Below are positions 32,802-40,098 of a DNA stretch of 44,611 bases, in pieces (the stretch's first letter is position 1; each line of letters opens with the position of its first letter). This DNA is from Verrucomicrobium sp. BvORR034 (GTDB taxonomy: Bacteria > Verrucomicrobiota > Verrucomicrobiia > Verrucomicrobiales > Verrucomicrobiaceae): the NCBI RefSeq assembly GCF_000739635.1, contig NZ_BATQ01000017.1, forward strand, positions 1 to 44,611, read 5' to 3'. The position numbers and the translations under genes are program-made. A model generated the notes under the pieces. It searched no databases. It was not told where the DNA came from and saw nothing but the letters and a program-made list of their open reading frames with translations.

Positions 32802-34403
32802 ATGCTCCCGAAGCTGCGCCGAGTGTTGATCGGGCTGGCCCTCTGTCTGGCTGGCATCATGCCCCCTGCCATTGCGCAGGATGTTTTGAAGTTCCAGGTG
32901 GCCGGACAAAATCCGGGTGGGGAGAGTGGTTATGCGGGCACGGTGGAACTCACCAAACAGGGCAAATCCTCCGGAACGATCCGTTGGGTGACGGGCACCA
33001 ACAAGGAAGTCACCGATGGCATCGTCATCCGTACGGACAAGGCCATCGGCGCTGCTTATGGCGGAGAGGCTCTCTATGCGATGGCGGTGTATGAGCTCAA
33101 AGGAAAGAGCATTCAGGCCACGTGGATCACCTCGGCCAAGCCTGGTGAAGCCGGGAACTATGCGCTGACCGGCAGCGACTTCAAAGGCACGTGCAATTTC
33201 GCCGATGGCACGGCGGGCAGTGTGACTTTCACTCAAGGCAAAGGAGGCTTGTACAAGGTGGTGTGGGACCTCCAGGCAGGGCGCTATGAGGGCATCGGCG
33301 TCCGGCATGGGGAGGTGCTCGTGGCTGCCTCGGGGGACGTGAAGAAGTATTTCGGCGTGGCGGCCTATGCTCCCAAAGGGGACGACATCGCTGGCGTATG
33401 GGGAACCACCCAGATGACCTCTCCTGGCAAGGAGACATGGAGCCTGCCAGCGGACGGAGCAGAACCGGTGGCAAAGGCACCCGCCTCGGATGGACGCTCG
33501 GTGGTATTCGGCGGTCAGACCTACCAGCTCATGGAAAACAAGAGCGCGCCCGGTCAGGCCACCAGTGAACTGCGTGAGTACCTGCAGTCAGGTGAAGACT
33601 GGACCAGCTATCGCAAACTGGTGGGGCTGCGCATGCAGAATGTGAAGGGCGCGGATGCCACCACCCTGGCGCGCGCGACGCTGGAACAGGTGCAAAAACA
33701 GCACCCCAGCAGCTTCGTGAATGAGATCGAGATGAAGCCAGACACGGCCACCATTCTCTTCATCCTCGTGACCAACGGAGATGTGGAGTTCAACCTTTGG
33801 AACTACCGCAAGACCTCCGCTGGTGTGGCCAGTGCGCAGTTTGTGCTCCGTAACAAGCCACCGTTCGAAACCCAGAAGAAGTTCAAGGCGGAGCAGGACA
33901 AGAACTACGACTCATGGATCGCAGAGATCAAAAAGCTCGGCGGGGAAGCCGAAGCGCTCCTGGCAGCCAGTGCCGGAGCTGTCGCCGGTGCCCCCGTGGT
34001 GAAGAAGGATGAGAAACCCGCCATGAACGATGCCGAGCTCGCCAAAGCGATCAAAGGCGATCTCGACAAGTGTGTCGCGGTGGCAGAGAAGTTTGTGGAT
34101 CACATGGAAGCCGGCCGGCTTGCGGAGGGCGTGGCCCTCATGAGTGACCGTACCTTCGAGGCCACCTCCCGACCCGAGTTCATCAAGAAGCTGGAAAAGT
34201 CCAACCAGATCTTCGGCAAGCTCAAGAAGTTCGTGCCAGACAAGAAGGCCACCGACTTTGGCGTCAAAGGCGGCATCATGACCTTCACCCTTCAGGGCGA
34301 TGGCGAGTATGAAAACGGCGTCGTCCGCGAGACCCTCACCTTCATCCGCAACGAACAGGGCGGCGTGGAGTTTGTGGCTTACAACCGCACGGCCAAGCCG
34401 TGA
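32802..34403 (+). CDS. Secreted hypothetical beta-rich protein
   Basis: 533 residues. The signal peptide (Leu-Ile-Gly-Leu-Ala-Leu-Cys-Leu-Ala-Gly) ends near Ala-Ile-Ala-Gln. Residues about 25-210 are beta-rich, with internally similar segments: Gly-Tyr-Ala-Gly-Thr-Val-Glu-Leu, Ala-Ala-Tyr-Gly-Gly-Glu-Ala-Leu and Tyr-Glu-Gly-Ile-Gly-Val-Arg-His-Gly-Glu. The middle holds an alpha/beta domain. The C-terminal 110 residues (after Cys-Val-Ala-Val-Ala-Glu-Lys-Phe) form a helix-then-sheet domain like those in DUF4019 or DUF3887 proteins, a weak impression only. No enzyme motif is seen. It is divergent from the lactonase gene, with 111 bases between the starts. Confidence 0.8.
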   Translation: MLPKLRRVLIGLALCLAGIMPPAIAQDVLKFQVAGQNPGGESGYAGTVELTKQGKSSGTIRWVTGTNKEVTDGIVIRTDKAIGAAYGGEALYAMAVYELKGKSIQATWITSAKPGEAGNYALTGSDFKGTCNFADGTAGSVTFTQGKGGLYKVVWDLQAGRYEGIGVRHGEVLVAASGDVKKYFGVAAYAPKGDDIAGVWGTTQMTSPGKETWSLPADGAEPVAKAPASDGRSVVFGGQTYQLMENKSAPGQATSELREYLQSGEDWTSYRKLVGLRMQNVKGADATTLARATLEQVQKQHPSSFVNEIEMKPDTATILFILVTNGDVEFNLWNYRKTSAGVASAQFVLRNKPPFETQKKFKAEQDKNYDSWIAEIKKLGGEAEALLAASAGAVAGAPVVKKDEKPAMNDAELAKAIKGDLDKCVAVAEKFVDHMEAGRLAEGVALMSDRTFEATSRPEFIKKLEKSNQIFGKLKKFVPDKKATDFGVKGGIMTFTLQGDGEYENGVVRETLTFIRNEQGGVEFVAYNRTAKP

Positions 34404-34448
34404 ATCTTTGCTGTGTGCCTGGGATTCCGTTTCAAACGAACGAAACCC

Positions 34449-34538
34449 CACGCCAACGGCGTGATACATAAGAGCCCGGGGTCAGACCGCGAAGCGGTCG
34501 CCACCCCGGGTGGCCCCTGTTTGACGCCCTTGGCGTCA
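34449..34538 (+). repeat. Multi-hairpin intergenic repeat, copy 2
   Basis: Hairpin 1 is CACGCC-AAC-GGCGTG (34449-34463). The core arms are CCCGGGGT (34475-34482) and ACCCCGGG (34503-34510), a perfect 8-base stem enclosing a second hairpin, ACCGC-GAA-GCGGT (34486-34498). Hairpin 3 is TGACGCC-CTT-GGCGTCA (34522-34538). It fills the gap between two convergent genes (stops at 34403 and 34555). It is the most regular copy and could act as a bidirectional terminator, although no long T run is present. Confidence 0.8.
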
Positions 34539-34554
34539 GATCTCTTGGTCGTCC

Positions 34555-35010
34555 TTACTCGATGCCCAGGAACTTGGAGATCGCCTTCCAGGACTTCTGG
34601 CGATTCTTCTCATAGACCGCCTGGGTTTCTGAAGAGGGGGTTTCCACGTAAGTGATGATCCCCTTGGCGGTGCTGATCAGGAGATCATTGATGATGATCA
34701 TTTCCTTCACCGCCGCGTCGTCGCCAGAGTTCAGCTTGCCGCTGTCCACCAGGTCGCTCAGGCTCTCTTTTGCCGCAGTCGTCAGGCCCACATACATGTT
34801 GGCCAGCTGCACCACCTTGGTCTTCTCATAGACCTGCTTGCCATGAAGGTCCGCGAGTTCCGCGATGGCCATGTAGTTGCAGAAAACCGCCTGGGCACCG
34901 ATGGCCCCAAACGAGTGCATCACCGGATTCTCGGCATTCGGGTCTTGAGCGCGGGTGGGAGTGGCGGCACCCACGAGCAGGGCCAGCAGCAGAACGGCTA
35001 GTGTTTTCAT
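34555..35010 (-). CDS. Small secreted helical protein
   Basis: 151 residues from ATG 35010; the frame stays open to 35187, but this start gives a standard signal peptide (Leu-Ala-Val-Leu-Leu-Leu-Ala-Leu-Leu-Val) cut near Thr-Arg-Ala-Gln. The rest is almost all helical, with Ala-Ile-Ala-Glu-Leu-Ala-Asp-Leu-His-Gly-Lys and Asn-Asp-Leu-Leu-Ile-Ser-Thr-Ala-Lys. No enzyme motif and no recognised family. It is divergent from the cupin gene at 35202 and converges on the hairpin repeat at 34449-34538. Confidence 0.75.
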   Translation of the reverse strand: MKTLAVLLLALLVGAATPTRAQDPNAENPVMHSFGAIGAQAVFCNYMAIAELADLHGKQVYEKTKVVQLANMYVGLTTAAKESLSDLVDSGKLNSGDDAAVKEMIIINDLLISTAKGIITYVETPSSETQAVYEKNRQKSWKAISKFLGIE

Positions 35011-35201
35011 ATAGAGAGATGTTGGCGCGCCACAGTGGCCTTCCGGCGCTGCGGAACAAGCAAAATGAGTTCGCAACTTGCCTGCGGGCATTCGAATGGG
35101 GGTTGCCAAACGCTCTCCTCCCTCCAATGATGACGGTTTCGGGAGGGGCGCAACCCTCCCGCGTGTTGTTATCATTCGTTCGATCAATCATTCCCTCTTC
35201 T

Positions 35202-35939
35202 ATGGCAGAATCCTCCCCTGATCTTTGGCGCGGTCTCAGCGATGTGGCCCGTGCCGCCCTGCAAACTCGTGACTATTCCGGCGGCTCCTTGGGGGAGCGC
35301 TTGCAACAGACTGGCCGTGTGGACGCGCGGGAACTGGTGGGCGGCATCCCCGCTGAAGTGGGCATCCCCGGGGTGGAGGTGTTTCATCGTCGCGTATTCC
35401 ATCAGCGTTACCGTGGCTATTTCTCCGAGTTCGCCCGCGAAGGGGAGGCTCTCTTGGGCAAGATCGGTCTCTGGCCCAAGCAGTGGGCCACCGCCAAGAT
35501 GTACTCCGGCACCAGCAAGGGATTTCACATTCATCCCCCTGCGATTCCGGCAGACACCACCCCAGAGGCCTGGTTCCAGCGCCTCTTCGTGGAAGAGCCC
35601 ACGAACTACTCGCTCCGTCCCTACGACAAGGAACAGTGGGACGTGATGTTCTTCATCCAGGGCATTTGCGAGATGTTCCTCATTGATGAGCGCGCCGGCA
35701 TGCCGCGCAAGAAGATGCGTTTCATCATCGAGGGCGATGACCTCCGCGGTGAAAGCAACGTGGGTGTGGTCATCCCGGCCGGCGTGGCCCACGCCATCCG
35801 CAGTGCCAGCTCCCAGGACCTCATCATGGTCTATGGCACCAGCACCGTCTTCCTGCCGGAAAACGAAGGCCGCATTGAACATGGCATTGAGACTCCAGAA
35901 ACGCCCGCCGACTGGGAGAAGTTCTGGAATCTCGCCTGA
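35202..35939 (+). CDS. RmlC-like cupin (sugar epimerase-related)
   Basis: 245 residues from ATG 35202; the frame is open upstream, but that part overlaps the divergent gene. Lys-Gly-Phe-His-Ile-His-Pro-Pro-Ala is the first cupin motif, as in dTDP-4-dehydrorhamnose 3,5-epimerases. Val-Val-Ile-Pro-Ala-Gly-Val-Ala-His-Ala and the late Leu-Pro-Glu-Asn-Glu-Gly-Arg-Ile-Glu-His-Gly complete a jelly roll. It is longer than RmlC (about 180 residues), with about 60 extra N-terminal residues. It may be a sugar epimerase or isomerase, but the catalytic His-Asp pair cannot be assigned with certainty. It is followed by a hairpin at 35965-35986. Confidence 0.75.
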   Translation: MAESSPDLWRGLSDVARAALQTRDYSGGSLGERLQQTGRVDARELVGGIPAEVGIPGVEVFHRRVFHQRYRGYFSEFAREGEALLGKIGLWPKQWATAKMYSGTSKGFHIHPPAIPADTTPEAWFQRLFVEEPTNYSLRPYDKEQWDVMFFIQGICEMFLIDERAGMPRKKMRFIIEGDDLRGESNVGVVIPAGVAHAIRSASSQDLIMVYGTSTVFLPENEGRIEHGIETPETPADWEKFWNLA

Positions 35940-35964
35940 GCTTGAGTACTTTACCATCGGGAGT

Positions 35965-35986
35965 GGTCTCAATACACGTTGAGACC
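35965..35986 (+). terminator. Perfect 8-base hairpin without T run
   Basis: GGTCTCAA (35965-35972), loop TACACG, TTGAGACC (35979-35986). It lies 25 bases after the cupin stop and 49 bases before the next gene. No T run follows, so it may be a weak or factor-assisted terminator, or a processing site. Confidence 0.4.
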
Positions 35987-36034
35987 GCTGCCCGTGGTGG
36001 TGGCCGAGTTTGACGTGAGATAGAACCTTGAAGT

Positions 36035-36382
36035 TTGCCAGCCGTGTTTCTCCTCGACGAAGATCAATCCACCCTGGAGCCCGAACGGGGATACGACCGC
36101 GAGGTCGTGGAGCGGGTTTGGCAGTTCGCCCGCACTGTTGCGGGGAATGATCCCTCGGTCTGGCGCAAGGACGAGCATGGTGCCTGGATTCACCGTCTGG
36201 CCTATCGCAACCGTCACTCCGAGTTTGGCTGGGAGATTGCCGACTGCGCATTCACCCTTCCCGGCTGTGGGGTGGCCGCTCTCCGCCCCACCCAGTGGCA
36301 AAACCATCTGGATTTCCTGGTGGCTTCCCGCACCAGCGTGGTGACGGCGGATGGCCTGCGCAATGCCCGCCGGTTGCTCTGA
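36035..36382 (+). CDS. Degenerate HNH-nuclease-like protein
   Basis: 115 residues from TTG 36035; a GTG at 36044 is equally possible and no ATG start is available. The stretch Val-Trp-Gln-Phe-Ala-Arg, Trp-Arg-Lys-Asp-Glu-His-Gly-Ala-Trp-Ile, Tyr-Arg-Asn-Arg-His-Ser-Glu-Phe-Gly-Trp-Glu-Ile matches the lead-in of a family of small HNH proteins. There the next residues are normally Asp-His-Ile and later Leu-Gln-Pro-x-x-Trp-x-Asn-Asn-x-x-Lys. Here they read Ala-Asp-Cys and Leu-Arg-Pro-Thr-Gln-Trp-Gln-Asn-His-Leu-Asp-Phe. The catalytic His and the second Asn of HNH are therefore missing, so it is probably not a nuclease. It may have kept a structural or nucleic-acid-binding role. Confidence 0.6.
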   Translation: MPAVFLLDEDQSTLEPERGYDREVVERVWQFARTVAGNDPSVWRKDEHGAWIHRLAYRNRHSEFGWEIADCAFTLPGCGVAALRPTQWQNHLDFLVASRTSVVTADGLRNARRLL

Positions 36383-36437
36383 CGTAGTCCGTTCCCGACC
36401 CACGCAACATCCCGGCGCGGCCCCGCGTCTACTGCAG

Positions 36438-38099
36438 ATGGGAAAGAGATCTTCATGGTCGAGGCGACGGCTGTTGGTTGCCGGAGCGTCTGGCAGCGTG
36501 GCCGGATGGCTGGCCCGAAGCTCGCATGGGGCCGAGATTGCCCCGAGGGCCAAGGCCCCCTTCAAGCTGCTCTACAACAGCGACACCACGCACATTCTCA
36601 CCTGCACCAGTTCCTGGCGCCCTAACAAGGAGCCGCTTGCGGACTTCATGTTTGAAAAAACGGTGGATGAAGCCGTGGACGCGGGTGCCGATGCCTTCCT
36701 CATCGCCCCCGGTTTGGGCTGGGTGCCCTGGTGGCCCAGCCAGGTGCTGCCGCTGGCGGAGCATTGCGAATGGTTCAAGAAACGATTCAACCTTCCCAAG
36801 GCCTCGACCAGCTTCACAAACTACGTCCTCCGGGGTGGTGATTTCCTAAAACTCACGGTGGATCGCTGCCACGCCCGTGGAGCGGCCTGTCTGGTGAGCT
36901 TTCGCCTCAATGATGTGCATCACAAGGAATCGGCGGATGCTCCGGGCAACAGCCACATCGCGAGCGTGCCGCAGTTCTACACCGATCATCCGGAATACCG
37001 CCTGGGGGAACAGTCGCGCGAGACCCAGATCAGCTGGGCCCGGCACGTGCAGAACTGGGCCGTCCCCGAGGTGCGGGAGTTCAAGTTTCGGTTCATCGAG
37101 GAACTCTGCCGGAAGTACGACATCGACGGCATCGAGCTCGACTTCTACCGCGCGGCCGCCTATTTCCGGGCGGGGGAGACCACTCGCGAGCAGCGCCGCC
37201 AGATCATGACAGAATTCATGGGGCGGGTCCGCCGGGCTCTGGATGATCACGCCCGCCCCGGTCGCCGCCGCTGGTTGAGCGTGCGCATTCCAGGGCAGCT
37301 GGCGGCCCATGATGCGTTGGGGATCGATGTGCAGGCCTTTGCCGCTGCCGGGGTGGACATGTTCAACCTCTCCGCCTCCTATCACGTGGAGCAGACGACT
37401 TCGCTGCCAGAGATCCGCCGTCTGGTGCCCCAGGCTGCTATTTACCTCGAACTCACCCATGTGGTCTCCTTCAATGGCGATACGCGGAACCGCTCACACC
37501 GCCGCACCACCACGGAGATTGCCACCACCACCGGGCATCTTGCGTATTCCCGCGGTGCCGACGGGCTTTCGCTTTTCAACTTCCAGTACTACCGGGATTA
37601 TCGCGATCCTGGGCAGACGGCGGGGGATGGGCCCTATACAGAACCTCCGTTCGAGCTGCTTCAGGTGTTGAAGCGTCCACAATCCGTGGCCACCCTGCCC
37701 CAGCACTACTTTGTTGGTTTGATGTATCGCAACGATCCGCGCCGTGCCTACCCGTTCCCGCGCAAGGTCAAAGGGGCTGAGACACTCCGTTATGTCCTCG
37801 ATCTCGCCCCTCCTGCGCAGGGCTGGAAGCAGGAAGGGAAGATGCGGCTGCAGGCGCGATCCGCATATCCTGATGGAGACGGGTGGCAGGCCCGCATCAA
37901 TGGACTGCCCCTGTCGGCCACTCCCGATGTGGGAGAACCCTACCCGACTGTTTACACCCAGATGCACGGTCAGCCGGGCGAATGGCTGGCCTGGAAGGTG
38001 CCGGTATCAGCCTTGCGTCCGGGCCTCAATGAGGTGGTCATCACCTGCCCTCCTGACATGGCGCTGGAACTCCTCGGGCTGGATTTGGCGCTTCCGTGA
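36438..38099 (+). CDS. Tat-exported glycoside-hydrolase-like TIM-barrel protein
   Basis: 553 residues from ATG 36438; an open stretch from 36351 overlaps the previous gene. The twin-arginine leader is Ser-Arg-Arg-Arg-Leu-Leu-Val-Ala-Gly. The main domain (about 40-400) looks like a TIM barrel of the GH10/GHL-type uncharacterised hydrolases. It has Tyr-Asp-Ile-Asp-Gly-Ile-Glu-Leu-Asp-Phe-Tyr-Arg, an acidic strand end typical of a catalytic or substrate-binding site, then Val-Asp-Met-Phe-Asn-Leu-Ser-Ala-Ser-Tyr. A C-terminal beta-sandwich (about 430-553) ends with Leu-Glu-Leu-Leu-Gly-Leu-Asp-Leu, like a carbohydrate-binding module. It probably acts on polysaccharide outside the cytoplasm. The linkage is unknown. 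Confidence 0.82.
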   Translation: MGKRSSWSRRRLLVAGASGSVAGWLARSSHGAEIAPRAKAPFKLLYNSDTTHILTCTSSWRPNKEPLADFMFEKTVDEAVDAGADAFLIAPGLGWVPWWPSQVLPLAEHCEWFKKRFNLPKASTSFTNYVLRGGDFLKLTVDRCHARGAACLVSFRLNDVHHKESADAPGNSHIASVPQFYTDHPEYRLGEQSRETQISWARHVQNWAVPEVREFKFRFIEELCRKYDIDGIELDFYRAAAYFRAGETTREQRRQIMTEFMGRVRRALDDHARPGRRRWLSVRIPGQLAAHDALGIDVQAFAAAGVDMFNLSASYHVEQTTSLPEIRRLVPQAAIYLELTHVVSFNGDTRNRSHRRTTTEIATTTGHLAYSRGADGLSLFNFQYYRDYRDPGQTAGDGPYTEPPFELLQVLKRPQSVATLPQHYFVGLMYRNDPRRAYPFPRKVKGAETLRYVLDLAPPAQGWKQEGKMRLQARSAYPDGDGWQARINGLPLSATPDVGEPYPTVYTQMHGQPGEWLAWKVPVSALRPGLNEVVITCPPDMALELLGLDLALP

Positions 38100-38196
38100 G
38101 ATTCCGGGGTGGCTCTCTTGGGAAGAGATTGAAAAATTCATCGGTGGCAAAGCATTAAAGTGACCTGTGGGACAGATGGGCTACCTTTGTCCTGTC

Positions 38197-38961
38197 ATGT
38201 CACAGAACGCTTCCTCACGAAAATTGGGCAGGATCCGGATGCTGGCCCTCAGCTCGGCCGCCGCGTGGCTGATGCTCGCGGCTTCGTGCGGGAAGACCGA
38301 CCTCTCGAAACCCACTCCGGCAGAAGAGTACAACCTCTCTGCCGCCGAGGTGCAAAGCCTCGCCCGCCTGGCGGATTCCGGCAATGGCGGGGCGGCGATG
38401 CGATTGGGCTACTACTACCAGCTTTCCACAGGTTCGCGGAAGGAGGCCGTCAAGTGGTTCGAGAAAGCCAAGGCCAACGGAGTGCGGGAGGCAGAGGCAT
38501 GGCTTCGTGGAGATGAGCACCAGACCGCCCCGATGGGGAACCTTGAGCCCTGGGTGTTGACGGAGCCCGTCACCCTGGCAGAGGCCGCAATCCGCTTCAA
38601 CCAGCGCTATCGTGCGGAGCTCACGGCGACCTCTGAACCACCCCTCACAGAGGCGGAGCTGCGCAACGCGCTCGCCCTGGGAAGCGGGGCTTTCCTGCGT
38701 CCTGAAAAGCCGTTGGTGGCGGATCTCTGTACGCAAGTTTTTGAATCAGGCGTCCTGCCCAAAGGTTCGGAGCTCTCCATCTGGGTGGGGGAGACGGTGG
38801 GCCGCGGCCAGAAGGAGCAGTTCCGCCCCTTTTTCTTCATTCACCTCCGGCTCACCACCGCGCCATCACCCCAAGCACCGGGAAGTGCCAGTGCCGTTGC
38901 CAATCCCGCCTCTGCGGCCCTTCCGGTAAGGCTGGCTCCCCGCAAAGTTGAGGCGAAGTAG
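38197..38961 (+). CDS. Lipoprotein with Sel1-like repeat
   Basis: 254 residues from ATG 38197; an ATG at 38167 is in frame but would spoil the signal peptide. The lipobox is Met-Leu-Ala-Ala-Ser-Cys. Residues about 45-100 include Gly-Gly-Ala-Ala-Met-Arg-Leu-Gly-Tyr-Tyr-Tyr and Lys-Trp-Phe-Glu-Lys-Ala-Lys-Ala-Asn-Gly, typical of one or two Sel1/TPR-like repeats used for protein contact. The C-terminal part is beta-like, with a Pro/Ala-rich tail. Function unknown; probably attached to a membrane facing the periplasm. Confidence 0.78.
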   Translation: MSQNASSRKLGRIRMLALSSAAAWLMLAASCGKTDLSKPTPAEEYNLSAAEVQSLARLADSGNGGAAMRLGYYYQLSTGSRKEAVKWFEKAKANGVREAEAWLRGDEHQTAPMGNLEPWVLTEPVTLAEAAIRFNQRYRAELTATSEPPLTEAELRNALALGSGAFLRPEKPLVADLCTQVFESGVLPKGSELSIWVGETVGRGQKEQFRPFFFIHLRLTTAPSPQAPGSASAVANPASAALPVRLAPRKVEAK

Positions 38962-39018
38962 GAGGGAGGTGCGAAGAAGCACTTTTCGATGTGGATAGAC
39001 TCCCGTTAAATTGACCCC

Positions 39019-39453
39019 ATGAAACCCATCTTGCATTGGCTCGTCAGTAGCATAGCCGCGCTGGTCCTGGTGAGCTGTGCCGTCCCCAAGCCTCAGCTTT
39101 CCTTGGACGCGGCGAAAGAGGTGACGGTGTTCGAGAAAACGCCAGACGCGACGCTTTCCAATCCCAAGGTGCAGAGAGTAGGCAAGCTCGACAGCCGGGG
39201 CGTGTCTCATCTGCGGAAATACATTGCCGGTGCCAGGACAAAGAGGCTGGGGTATGTTTCCTCGAATCGGTTTGTGCAAGTTGGAGACCGTCGGCTGGGT
39301 GTCGTGGTCTGGAGTGATGGTCGTCTGTTGGGGCTGGATTTCACCGGCCAGGATGCTTCACTCGTGCCCCCGACGACGACTCATTCACTCATGGTGAATG
39401 CGGATGAGGTGTTGTCCAAACACCTGCTTGATGCAGTGAAGGAGGCGAAGTGA
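39019..39453 (+). CDS. Small lipoprotein
   Basis: 144 residues. The signal peptide ends Leu-Val-Leu-Val-Ser-Cys, a good lipobox. The mature part, about 120 residues, is mixed alpha/beta with Leu-Gly-Val-Val-Val-Trp-Ser-Asp-Gly-Arg-Leu-Leu-Gly-Leu-Asp. No family is recognised. It follows the previous lipoprotein gene by 57 bases and may share its transcript. Downstream lies the 645-base hairpin-rich gap. Confidence 0.75.
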   Translation: MKPILHWLVSSIAALVLVSCAVPKPQLSLDAAKEVTVFEKTPDATLSNPKVQRVGKLDSRGVSHLRKYIAGARTKRLGYVSSNRFVQVGDRRLGVVVWSDGRLLGLDFTGQDASLVPPTTTHSLMVNADEVLSKHLLDAVKEAK

Positions 39454-39550
39454 GTGATGATGAGCGGAACTCCAGTCCAATCCTCGTTTGATGGACGCAG
39501 TCTGGTCCCGCATACGCATGCGCGTCAGGAGTTAAGGGACTCACCTTTGT

Positions 39551-39666
39551 CACACGCGAGTGTGCTCTGACGCCAAGGGCGTCAAACAGAGTAGCCCAGG
39601 GTCAGGCGAGGAACGAGCCGCCACCCTGGGTACATGGGAGTGAACCAGAACTCCGAAGCGAGTTCT
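39551..39666 (+). repeat. Multi-hairpin intergenic repeat, copy 3
   Basis: An extra hairpin CACAC-GCGA-GTGTG (39551-39564) precedes hairpin 1, TGACGCC-AAG-GGCGTCA (39568-39584). The core arms are CCCAGGGT (39595-39602) and ACCCTGGG (39623-39630), again a perfect 8-base stem, with a variable insert. Hairpin 3 is AGAACTC-CGAAGC-GAGTTCT (39647-39666). Compared with copy 2, the fourth base pair changes from G-C to A-T on both sides together. Confidence 0.8.
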
Positions 39667-39742
39667 ACAGACCGCGACCATATCCCTGAGGTGTCCACCG
39701 CATGCGGGGCGGTCGCATCCAGGTGGTCTGGACGGTTTGTTG

Positions 39743-39836
39743 AACTCCCTTGGAGTTACCGCGCCCCCTCTATACCTGGGGTGGCGACCACTTCGCGGTC
39801 TGATCCTGGGCTATTTTGTATCACGCCGTTGGCGTG
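39743..39836 (-). repeat. Multi-hairpin intergenic repeat, copy 4 (inverted to copy 3)
   Basis: On the minus strand, hairpin 1 is CACGCC-AAC-GGCGTG (39822-39836), identical to that of copy 2. The inner hairpin is ACCGC-GAA-GTGGT, with one G-T pair. The core arms CCCAGGAT and ACCCCAGG no longer pair well. Hairpin 3 is AACTCC-AAG-GGAGTT (39743-39757). It faces copy 3, tail to tail, across about 75 bases. Confidence 0.7.
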
Positions 39837-40098
39837 GGCTTCCGCCGAAACACGGGATCATCGTCGCGGGCTCGGGTTGTGTAACCTCGTAAACTTGGCG
39901 ACCCTGCGCATGCAGGACTGCGGAGTACAGCTGACCGACCCCCACGGCACGATGTCGCCACCGCTGTTGATGTCATTCTTTTATTGAACCCACATGGTGC
40001 CGCGAAAGCGGCGCTTCACGCACGCACTCCACAGCGACTTCGTCGTCTGGTGTTGTTTCCCAATCGCAATCAAAACCCGATAGAGCTTCCGGCACCTT

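Larger units (their letters stand above)
39454..40098. other. 645-base convergent intergenic region packed with hairpins
   Basis: No gene is supported. Besides copies 3 and 4 of the hairpin repeat it holds CAGACC (39668-39673) facing GGTCTG (39725-39730), with GCGACC and GGTCGC nested inside, between the two copies. Near the right end is GCCGC-GAAA-GCGGC (39999-40012). Short frames here are by-products of the inverted repeats. Confidence 0.7.

Noticed and set aside
32697-33308. 203-codon minus-strand frame
   Set aside because: Antisense to the start of the secreted protein at 32802, which has a clean signal peptide.
34449-34538. Hairpin repeat copy 2 as a simple intrinsic terminator
   Set aside because: No run of T follows any stem, and the three-part plan recurs elsewhere with different stems, so a plain terminator does not explain it.
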